The notes under the pieces: model-generated
What the model was told of the DNA's origin: nothing
The model's database searches: none
What the model saw: the letters and a program-made list of their open reading frames with translations, nothing else
Source: Methylomonas sp.
GTDB lineage: Bacteria; Pseudomonadota; Gammaproteobacteria; Methylococcales; Methylomonadaceae
Length of the DNA: 44,599 nucleotides
Reading direction: 5' to 3'
NCBI GenBank assembly: GCA_026988195.1
Contig: JALSLS010000354.1
Span: 1-44,599, forward strand
Position numbers and translations under genes: made by a program
Shown here: in pieces, positions 22,301 to 34,300 of the stretch
Layout: every line of letters begins with the position of its first letter
How positions within the stretch are numbered: the first letter of the stretch is position 1

Positions 22301-25300
22301 CCTTTGCGACTAACGCAATTGCCACAAATGTTAAAGCTTTTATTGATGGCGATGGCATCAAAGGTATTCACTCTGCCTATGCTCTCAGTATAAGTGCAAG
22401 TGATAAATCAACGATTAAAGCAGATGTAGCGGCCGCCGCTCTTTCTGTTGGTATAGGTTTCGCTGCTGCGGGTGTTGCTATCTCAGTAGGCATCTCTTTG
22501 GCTTTTAATACTATAAACAATCAGGTTGAAGCTTATATTAGTCGAGCGGATAAGGAAGTTAATGTATCGGGCGGTAATATAGATATTACAGCCCTCAGTG
22601 ACAGTAGTATTAAGGCTTTTTCTGTTGCCGCATCATTTGCAGCTGCGGCAGGGCTTTATGCTGGGGTGGCTATTAGTGCCTCTGGAGCCTATGCAAATAA
22701 TGAAATTCAGACCCAAACGAAAGCGCATATAGATAATAGTCTGGTAAATAGTGAGCGCAATATTGTTATTACAGCCAGTGATATTTCTAAGATTGATGCT
22801 GATATTTTGGCTGCATCGGCGGCACTGTCGCTTGGATTGGTAGGTGTTTCACTGAGTGTGGGTGGATCATGGGCTGAGAATAGAATTGGTGTGACAGAGG
22901 ACGGGGGAGAATGGGTTTATGTAGGGCCTACGGATAGAGAAGCTACGCAAAGGATAGAAGATAAAGATGTCAAGAATAAAGACTTAAGTAAAAACTGGGA
23001 ATATGTCAAAGATGTTAAAGCCGGTTCAGCTGAAGTAGCGGCTTATCTTAAAAACACAAGTGTAAATGGACTTGTTGACACTTCGACACAACCTTTAGGT
23101 AACCTCACTATTACAGCATTATCAGAACAAACAATTAAGGCTAATGTGAAGGCTAAAACAGCTTCTTTAGCAGGTGGGCTGGTTTCTGTGGGGCTGACTG
23201 CGAGTGGCTCTATTTCTAAAAATTACATTGGTATTGTTACTAAGGCTTATATAGAAGGGGATGGTGTTAATGGTGTGGTTGCCAAAGATATCGTTATCAA
23301 GGCAACGGATATTTCCAAAATTACTTCTCTTAGCTCAGCCAATTCAATAGCGGGTGCAATTGGTTTGGTTGGGGTTAGTGTTGCTTTAGGTATTTCATTG
23401 GCTGAAAACACCATCAGTAGTTCAACACAGGCATATATTGATGCCGCAGATACAAACATAAAAGCAACCGTCGGTAGTATTTCTGTTAAAGCTATTGAGT
23501 CGGCAACTATTAAAGCAACCTCAACCGGTGTTTCTGTTGCAGCATCTCTAGGGTTTGTTGGCGTTTCCATTAGTGGTGCGGGTGCAAATGCGAATAATAT
23601 TATTTTGACAGATACTCAGGCTTATATTAAAGATAGTAAGCTTGACGTATTTTCAGATATACACATTAATGCGGAAAATACAGCCGTTATTAATGCCAAA
23701 ATAGAATCTATCGCTGATGCCGTCAGTGCTGGGGTGGTGGGCGTTAGTGCTGCTGTTGGTAGCGCCAATGCTTATAATATGATTGGATATGATTTAACTC
23801 GCCAGTGGGATGGTGATAAAGGTGAGTGGGTATACCAAGATAACAAGGCAGCAGGGTTTACTGGCGTTCAGGCTTATATTGATAATTCGACTTTGAGTAA
23901 TAAAGGTCTTATTAATGTGACAGCTACTAATACGGCAACGATTGATGCGCGTGTTGTTTCTGAGTCATTAGCTGCTTCAGCAGGATTGATAGCCGCAGCA
24001 GCCTCTGTGGCAACGACGTCCAGTCTAAATAAAACGGCTGCAACAGTTAGGGCTTATATTAACAATAGTTCTACGCTGGGCAGCACCGCAACAGCAAGTA
24101 GGCTTACTGTTGAAGCCATTGATAATGCCAATATCACCAGTGTTGGTGCTACAGCGGCAGTAGCCGCGTCAATTGGTTTTATTGCAAGCTCTGTTAGTGT
24201 CGGGATTAATTTGGCAAAAAATTTAATTGCAAATGATATTGCTGCTTATATTTCGGATTCTACTTTGAAATTGAAGGGTGATGTCGATGTTAGCGCTATC
24301 GAAAATAGTACTATCACGACCAATGCAGCAGCTGCTGCAAGTTCAGCCGCTGCTGGGTTTAGCTTTAGTTTAAGCCTAAGTACGGCTGTTATTACGGGTG
24401 TGAGTGATATTCAAGGCTCAGTGAAATCTTATATTGATGGCTCGGATATTAATACGGCAGGGCATGTATATGTTAAAGCCCTTGATAATAAGAGGATAGA
24501 CGTAAAAGTGCTATCTTCTTCTCTTGCGGCTGGTGTCTTTTCCGTAGCGGGTGGTGGCGTAGATTTAACAACTTCAATTTCAACGGTTGTTGATGCTTAT
24601 ATTTTAACAACGACTTTAAACGTGAGTGATGTTGTTATTTTGGCTGAATCAAAACTGGCTATTGATGCTGTCACTGAATCATTAAGTTCTGGAACACTTG
24701 CAGTTGGCGCAAGTAACGTAACTGTCTTGATAGCACCGATTATTACCGCTTCATTAGGGGGAGTGATAACGGCTAATAGCGTAACGGTTAATGCTATTTT
24801 AAATAAGCAAGATAATAAAACTTATATGAGTGATATTTCTCTTAAAGGGCTTGCGGGTGGCATATTAATAGGGGGGCAATCAACGCTAGCCAAAAGCACA
24901 GTTAATGCCATTGTTACTAGCAGTATTGTTGATAATGCAACATTAAGTGTTGTAGGTAATATTTCGGTATCAGCCATTAATCAGGCGATACAGCAGGTCA
25001 AAGTTTCCGCTGCTACCGTAGGGGGGCTGGGATCAATTGGTGCCAATGCGATAAAAGCTATTTCTACTAGTAGTGTAAAAGCATTCATCGGTAATAATAC
25101 TGCGATTAATGCTGGGTCTTTAAATGTAAATGCATTAGGTCAAGATGGAGCTTACGGCGAGGCTTATACATTAGGTGCAGCAGTTGGTTTTTCTTTATCT
25201 TCGGCAAAAGTGGAAAACACGAATACTTCAACTGTTATTGCTGAGATAGGATCAGCGAGTACTAGTCGTAAAATTTATTTAACCGGAGATTTAAATGTTG

Positions 25301-28300
25301 AGGCAACACATACGGCAAAGTTTGATAGTCGATTATCAACTTTGACAGGTGGCTTGCTAGCGGGAAGTGGAGCTTCTATTTCTAATGTGCTGACTGCAAA
25401 TGTTGCTGTAAATGTGATTAATAATGCTCATATTTCTGCAGCCAGTATTAATATTGTTGCCAAGAATATTGTTCAAAAAGATAAATATGCCACGCATATT
25501 TCAGGTACAACAGGCGGCTTACTTGCGGGAGCAAATTTAGGAACACGTACTAATTTTGCTTTGACTACTCTGGTTAATATTGGCAATGATGTCACACTTA
25601 ATCAATATGGAATTGGTGGTCTCTTTAATATCGAAGCCTTTAACGATATTACTGCGAATGAAAAAGTATCATCTAAAATGGCAGGTTTAGTTGGGCTTGC
25701 AGCGGTTGAAAGCGTTATTAATATTGCTAATGATGTTGCTAAAGTTAATATTGGCAACAATGCGCGATTCGATAGTTCTGGTGTTATGAGCCTGGCGGCA
25801 AAAGGCAGTGGCACTGTAGGGGCGACTACGGGGGTTGATGTGATTGCACTTGTGTCAGGTACCTTGATGAAGTCAATTGTTTACTATAACCCTGTTAATG
25901 AAGTACTGATTGGTACAGGGGCTATCATTAATTCAGGGGGAGACTTTTATGCGATGGCGGGTATTGGGAGTGATCTTGAACGTAATAAATATAGCGTTAC
26001 AACGCGTACCGATATTATTGCTAAAAGTTTGATCCCCTTAGATAAAATGGATGCGGTTTTTCTAATGGACCAGAAAAACACTATAAAACTGAGTGCTGGA
26101 TCTGTTATTAATGCGGGAGGAGATGCTAAATTTTATGCAGAAAACCGAGGGTATACTTCGACTAATGTTGGTGCAAAATCAGTGTCGTGGTTATCAGCAC
26201 TTGGTGCTACTGCTGATTTGGAATCAGAGCTTGAGGTGAGCGCTCATGGTGTGATTGTTATTGATGGGACGGTTAAAACAGGCGCGAAACGACATCAAGC
26301 TATTGTGTTTGATGAGTTTGACTGGAATGCAAAAACGGTGGGTATTGATGAAACTCAGACAACAGGTGAGATAAATTTTACAATCGGCAATTCAACCTTA
26401 AGCAATTCATTACAGCGTGAACTTGATCAGGCACAGGCAAGTTATGATCTTTATAAAGATCATAACGATAATTTAAAAGCATTTTATGCAAAAGAAATTA
26501 CCCGTATTCAGGCGGAATTGGTGCTGGTAGGTGGTGGAAGCAGTCAAACTGCTTCTATGATTGATATTGCACCTATTAATGCCAGTGCGGGTGAAATTCG
26601 AGTCTGGGGTGATGCCTTATATGGTAGTGGGATTACAGAATCAGCAGGTGATGCATCAGTTATTATTGAAAATAAAACCCCTGTATTGTTAAATTTACAA
26701 GGTATTATTATTAGTGAAAGTGTCGGAGGCTTGTTTTTTAATGGTTTAGAAATTGCTGATAATGCGGCCATACAAACAGAAATAGAGGTTCAGAAGGATT
26801 TTGAAAACCGAGGCTCAGGGCTTGATGAGGGGCAATTAAAAATTCGAGCTAGAATACAAGCTGCGGGAGTGACTCTTTTTAATAATGCTTCTATTGCTTA
26901 TGCTGAAAGTGTTGCTTTCACTAATATTGCGACGCCTCCATCGCAATTAACTGAAGAACAAAAAAAGCATACGATTACTATACAAAACAGTTTTGACCCT
27001 GATTCATTAGCACAGAAATACCCTAAATCTTTAATTCGAGTGAGTGGCACCATTTTAAATTATGGAGGGGCGTTACAAGTTCTTAACCCATATGGTGATG
27101 TGGAATTTAATGCTCAGGTTGCCGCGAAGAGTTTAACTGTTTTTGCGGGTGGTAGTTTTATTGTTCAGGGAATTTCTAAGTTTGATGTCAATAGTAATAT
27201 CTATGCAAAATATAAAGATGTAACGAATAACGGAACAACCTCAGCGAGGCCTGGTGAGGTAAATGCACTTGCTGTGAAAAAGCCAGATGCTCCGACTATA
27301 CAAGCCGATAGAATTATTATTAAAGCTGAGTATATTAATTTAGATGGCATTATTCAAAGTGGACGTGAAAATATTAGCGTTACTATTGATAATAGTGCTG
27401 AACAGGAAATTGCTAGTATTTTAGCCAGTCCTCCTTCTGTCACACGAGTTAAACTTGATAGTGTCAGGACAAATGATGTTATTTCTTACTACGATGCCAA
27501 TAGCGGGCAAATAAAAACCATTGGGGGAACCTCGGTTTATTATGATCGGGCTAGTGATAATATCGTTGTTTCTGAAATGGCGATTAAGGGTGGCTATATT
27601 GAATTACATGGGCACTTGTTAAATACGGGCTATGGAGAAATCAATGTTCTTGGGGGCTATGGTTCCATTAATGTTACAAATAATACATCCTACAATGTAC
27701 AACTTAATCGGGTAGATATTTCTAAACGTGGTTCGGGGACTCTTTTATTAGTCGATAAATCGAAAGCAGAAGATGGATCCTACTCTAAGCTGTATCAATA
27801 TGAAGATAATGGTACGGTGACAGTAACAGAAACGGGTAAAGTAATAGAAAATGTCACAAGCAATAGTTTTACTTATGACATCCAGGATGGTCAACGTGCT
27901 GGATGGACAGTGGGTGAAAAATTACAAACCGAAACTACACATGATACATATGAAATTCAGTTATTAGGCCTTGAATTTACCAGTGCGTTAGCAGATGCTT
28001 TAGGGTTTACTCCAGAGGCTCGAACATCAGATCCTCTCACTAGGAATATTGCTCCACCTCAATTAATGGATGAAGGTGTGTACTATTATGTTGATAATGA
28101 TAGTTCACTGGGTGACTATACCTATGGGATTCAAGAAGTTGGTATTAATTATGGGGATGCGGGATATAAGGTTTCTGATCCAACTTATGACTCTGCAACA
28201 ATTACTATATACGAAGCTTGGAAAAATAAAGTAGTTGAAAGCTGGGAAGCAACGATTAGTGTTCCTTATCCTGTTCCTGTTATTAGATATACTGAAGTGT

Positions 28301-31300
28301 GTATTCCTTTTATTGGTTGTGCCAATATTCCTTATCCTGCAATAGAAATAAGATATGCGGATTTTTCTGCAACTATTTATGAAGAATTTGAGACAAGGAC
28401 TGTTACCGAGAAAAAATATACTAATTTATATACGCATACAGTTAGAGCTGATCATGATGTTAATATTAATTTCTTTGGTGCAGTCACCGCAACGGTCAAT
28501 ATTACATCGACCGTGCAAGGTGCCGATATTATTTTGGGCGATAGTATTTTAAATAATACTGGTAAAACCAGCATTTCTACCCAAGGCAAAATTGTACAGC
28601 AAAATTCAATCGCCTTTGTCAGTGGTAAAACGATAGAGTTATATGGCCGTGAAGGGGTTGGAGAAGGTAATTTAGTTGGTGGGATTTTTGCGATCAATAC
28701 AGATGTTGAGGATAGTTCTACTGCTGGGCTTATTGCTACTTCTGCCATTGGCAATATTTTTATTAATGAAATTTTGGGAAAACTCGCTATTAAGCAGGTC
28801 AAAGCTGAATCGAGAGAAGAGGTTTCATTAACCGCTAAGGGTGATATTTACACCACAAGTACAGATGCGGTTTACGGTAGCAAAATTATTATTAAGTCAG
28901 CTGCGGGTAGTTTAGGAAGCAAATTGGATGGCCCGATCTATTCTCCTTTATTAATTGATAGTTCTGATAAAGTTTTTCTTGAGGCTGCAAGCGATATCGT
29001 GGTTGAAGAAACGGTCGGCAACCTTTATCTAACAGAAGCACTGTCAAGTTCGGGTGATGTTTATATTAAGGTTAGATCAGGTCAGCTTACTGATGGCAAT
29101 GAAATTGCGGTTAGAGATGAGCGAACTTATGATGCTTTACTTAATGGACTTTGGAAGGACTTACAATTAACCGAAGGCACAGGCGCTAGTGCTAAGAAAC
29201 AAGAAATCATTGATGGTTTTCAAACCACTAAAGAACGGTCTTATTTTTCTTATTGGGAATATCGTAATTCTCAGAATGATCCCTCTATCTATGATGTGAA
29301 TTTTCAGGTCACCCTTCAGCCAGAAGAAAAAACTTATTATGAGAATGAATTGGCTTGGGATGCTAATGCGACTACCGCTCTGGAACAAAAACGTACTGCT
29401 GAATACCATACTTTACATGGTGAATGGGGTGTAGAGGGGGATGTTTTTAATAGTACATTTAGTTATACCGTTTCTGAGGCTGATAAAACACGATTAACTG
29501 AAGACGTTAAAGTCTGGACAGAAAGTGAGTTATTAAGTTTGCTAAGTGCGGGGTTAATGAAGCCAGTGACCGATACGCAAACGGCGGTTGAGGATGTTAA
29601 TATCAAAGGCAATAATGTCACTATTATTACCTCTTCTAATACGGGCGATTCAGGGAGCCGTTTAAATGTCTTATTAGATGGTGACTTGTCAGATGAAGAA
29701 CGCGTTCAATTAGCAGCTGCAGAACGTACTGATATTGTGTTTTTGCAGCTTGATGCCCCTATTATTGCTACGGTGAATTTTATCCATAGTGATACCGTTG
29801 CTGATAAAATTCAGCGTGTAGATGGGGGTAACTGGGTAACTGATGGATTAACAGTGGGTATGGATATTCAGCTTGATAAGACTAAGAGTAATGATGTTAA
29901 AGGGTCTCTTAGTTATAAAATCACAGCTATTTCAGCAGATACCATCACTTTAAGAACAGATGACGTGCTACAAAATGAATCAGCTAAAGATGTTCAGATA
30001 TTAGCAGTTGAACTCGACCCAACAGCTGAAGGTGTAATACTAAAAGCCATTAGTATTGATAAAAAGGATGATATTGATATTACCGCCATTGGCATAATAA
30101 ATGTTGATGCAGGAGGAACTGCATTCTTAGGCTCTGAGAATAATATGCAACTCGGCCTGATTAAAGCAACAAGTGAAGTACGAATCAAAACAGCTGGCTC
30201 TATTACTAATGCCAATAATGCTTTGCAAATTAATATTGAGGGAAGTAATACCATCCTTGAAGCCGCTGAGGAGGGAATAGGTACTATAGATAAAGCAATT
30301 AGAATGAATCTATTTGCAGATGCTCTACTCACAACCCGTGCTTTTAATTCTACTTATATTACTGAAACCGATGGGAATATAAATATTGAGGCAATTTTCT
30401 CAGCCACAGGTGAGGTGGTTCTAAAAACAGAAAACGGTTCAATTGTTGATGGTTTGAACCATGATTTTGAAAAAATCAAAGCTAAAAGTATTACCTTGGA
30501 TACCAATAATGGTGGCATAGGTGAAAGTAATGACTTTCTGGAAATTGATTTAATCGGTGACAGCAATTTAAATGTAAGCGCTAATAATGGCATATATATT
30601 AATGAATTAGTCGGCAATATGAATGTTGGCCAGGTTATTTCTGCAACAGGTGATGTTTATCTAAAAGCTGATGTTTCAATTGTTGATTCTGGTGACGATG
30701 GCTCGGGTTTAGCAAGTCTGCCAAGAGTGGATGTCGTAGGGAATAATATTACACTTGAAGCGCGTAAGGGTGGAATTGGTATTTCAGGAAATGACTTGGA
30801 TATTGACACCTCTAATAACATAGCGGAAAGCAAATTAACTTCAAGTAGTTATTTAGATACATACCTTATTGAAACAACAGGAGACTTATGGCTGAATACA
30901 GTTGAAGTCAAAGGAATCAGTGATGTTACCAATATAGCCTATACCGCATTTATTTTGTCAGCAAGAGCCATTTATAATGGGAATCCTACAGGGCATAATA
31001 TTTTATCAGGAAAAACCCGCTTATTTGCGAGTGGGGATATTGGAACAGAAGATAACCGTCTGTATTCAAAAGTAAGTTTCTTAGAAGGTAAATCTATAGG
31101 CGGTAGTGTATGGCTAAGAAATACAGGTCACCTAACAGTGGGTGGATTAACAGAAGATCAAGGCTTAATAGCGACTACTTCAGTTGATTTAATTGCAGAA
31201 AGCCCTGTAACCATTAGCAAAGATATTATTGCTGAAGATGGGGATATAACTATTCATGCAACAGATACTGATGCCACTACCAATAAAGATCACATTGTTA

Positions 31301-34300
31301 TTGAAGCTAATAAAATAGTCGATGCAAAGAAAGGTTCTGTATATCTCTATTCAGGTGATGATACCGTCATCCATGCCGGCGCTATTGTTAAAGCAAGAGA
31401 TAGCATTACTATTCATGCCGATTATTTAAAAGATGATGTGGGTGGGGTCAGTATAAATGTTAGAGGTTCATTGCTTGCTCCTGAAATTAAAATTATCGCA
31501 GGTATTGAAGATGATAGGGTTGACCTTAGCCTTGCCACCATAAATTTAGATTCAAATGTAGTTATTTGGGGAAATGCAGGTTCAGATACTGTTTTAGGCT
31601 CAAATGCGAATGAAATTATTTTTGGAGATAAAGGGACTGTTAGTCGTGACCTAATTAACCCAAGTATTATTACGGGGCTTACCTCTACTGATTTTACAGA
31701 GGGTGGAGACGATATTATTAATGCAGGAGGTGGAAATAATATTATTATCGCTGGAATAGGTGCAGATGAAATTTCTGCCAGTGATGGCGTTAATGTTGTT
31801 GCAAGTGATCATGCTCGTGCAGAATATACACTAGAGGGTAACTTGGTTTTATTTGAGTCTATCGCTTTAGATATTGGCGGCAATGATATTATTAGATTAG
31901 GTGATGGTGATGGTGATGAAAATGTGACCAATGTCATTATTGCTGGGATTGGGAGTGATACTGTTACTGTGGGATCGGGTAGAAATAGTGTCGCTGGTGA
32001 TAATGCCAAATTAACTTTCCAAGAAGATGGTTCTCGCTCTAGTGTTGAAACACTCGGTATTTTAGGAAATAGCGATATTATTACTTTAGGTAATGGTATT
32101 AGTCAGATATTGGGTGGAATGGGTGCCGATGAAATAAGTTCTGGAAATGGCAGTGCCTATATCCTAGGTGATAATGGTGTTATTAATTATGATGCTAAGG
32201 GAAACCTGTTAAATGCGATAACCACAGAGATTACACAAGGGGCTAATGACATCATCAACTTGGGTGATGGAGATAACCTTGTTATTGCAGGTTTTGGTGA
32301 CGATAATATTATCAGTGGTAATGGTGATGATATTATTCTTAGTGATAATGGTTTTTTTACCTTTACTCAAGATGGTTTGGGTCTTAGTACGGGGGATTTG
32401 AAAGAAATTTCAAGTCTGGTTGGTGAGCTTGCTGTTGGCGGTGCTGACACAATTACTGTCAAAGATGGAAGTAAAATTATTATTGCAGGGGCAGGTAGTG
32501 ACATTATTACCGTCAATGCTTCATCTACATCGGCAACTAATACATATAGTATTGCTGGGGATAATGCTGTTATTTTGTTTCATGCCGATGGTAGCCGAAA
32601 ATCAATTGCAACACTCGACATTGATGATACGACAGGGGCAAGTGATACGATTATTTTGGGTAATGGAAATAGCCAGATACTTGGGGGCATTGGTGATGAT
32701 GAAATCCAGGTAGGAGCAGGTAATTCATATGTCCTTGGTGATAATGGGGAAATTATTTATGATGCAAAAGGAAACCTTCTTAGTGCAAGTACTCAAATTG
32801 AATTGGGTGGCCAAGATACCATCACCATATTAGGTGATGGCAATAATGTTATTTTTGGTGGAGCAAACAAGGATAAAATTGTCTCCCAAAGTGGAAATGA
32901 TATTATTTTTGGTGATGTTGGGTCCTTTAGTTTTAATCAGGATGAGAACCTACTTAGTACCGGAACATTAAAAGAAGTTACTAGTCTTGTAGACCATTTA
33001 GCTGTTGGAGATAACGATACCATTCTTGTTAAAGATGGTAGTAAAACTATTATCGGTGGTGCAGGAGATGACATCATCACTGTTGTTGTAGAAACAACAT
33101 CTGATAATAATGAATATAGTATCTCTGGCGATAATGCTTTAATGAGTTTTTATAGTAATGGCATTCGCCAGCAAATTAAAACACTGGATATAAGTAATGA
33201 TACGGGTGGCGATGATTTTATTGTATTAGGTAATGGTATCAGCCAAGTCCTCGGAGGTATTGGTTCCGATAGCATTACAGGTGGCAGTAAAGCCGACTAC
33301 ATCATTGGTGACAATGGTGTTATTAATTATGATGTTTTTGGTCAAATTATTGAAGCACATACGACAGATACAGAACTGGGCGCAGCGGATATTATTGATG
33401 CGAAAGGTGGGGATAACTTTATTTTGGCAGGCGCTGGAGGCGATATTATCAATTCGGCCACCGGTAAAGATATCATTCTGGGTGATTTCGGCCAGATTCA
33501 ATTTAATACCGACAGTGCAGGCAATAGCACTGGCACCGTTAAACTTGCAGTAAGTACTGATTTTGATAAAGGTGGCAACGATATAGTGACCAGTGGTGAT
33601 GGTGAAAAACTGATTATCACTGGTTTTGGTCAAGATGAAATCACCACAGGAGACAGTGAAGGTAGTAGCAGTATCGCAGGTGATAATGCACAAATGAGTT
33701 TTTATAGCAGTGGTATCCGTCAACAAATAAAAACCCTGGACACTACAAACGATACTGGCGGTGATGATTTAATTTCCCTAGGAAACAGTATCAGTCAGGT
33801 GCTGGGTGGTATAGGTTCAGATACCATTACTGGTGGCAGTAAAGCAGATTATATTATTGGTGACAATGGCGTCATTAATTATGATGTTTTTGGTCAAATA
33901 ATTGAAGCACATACGACAGATACAGAACTGGGCGCAGCGGATATTATTGATGCGAAAGGTGGGGATAACTTTATTTTGGCAGGCGCTGGAGGCGATATTA
34001 TCAACTCGGCCACCGGTAAAGATATTATTCTGGGTGATTTCGGCCAGATTCAATTTAATACCGACAGTGCAGGTAATAGCACAGGCACCGTTAAATTAGC
34101 TTTAAGCACCGACTTTGCCCAAGGTGGCAACGATATAGTGACCAGTGGTGATGGTGAAAAACTAATTATCACGGGCTTTGGCAATGACCAGATCACTACG
34201 GGTGACAGTGACGGCAGTAGCAGTATCGCAGGTGATAATGCGCAAATGAGTTTCTATAGCAGTGGTATTCGTCAACAAATCAAAACTTTGGACACGACCA

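Noticed and set aside
18210..24400. Hydrophobic Ala/Gly/Val stretches considered as transmembrane helices.
   Set aside because: They recur too often and too regularly, contain many Gly and Ser residues, alternate with strand-type sequence and would make an implausible membrane protein of dozens of segments.
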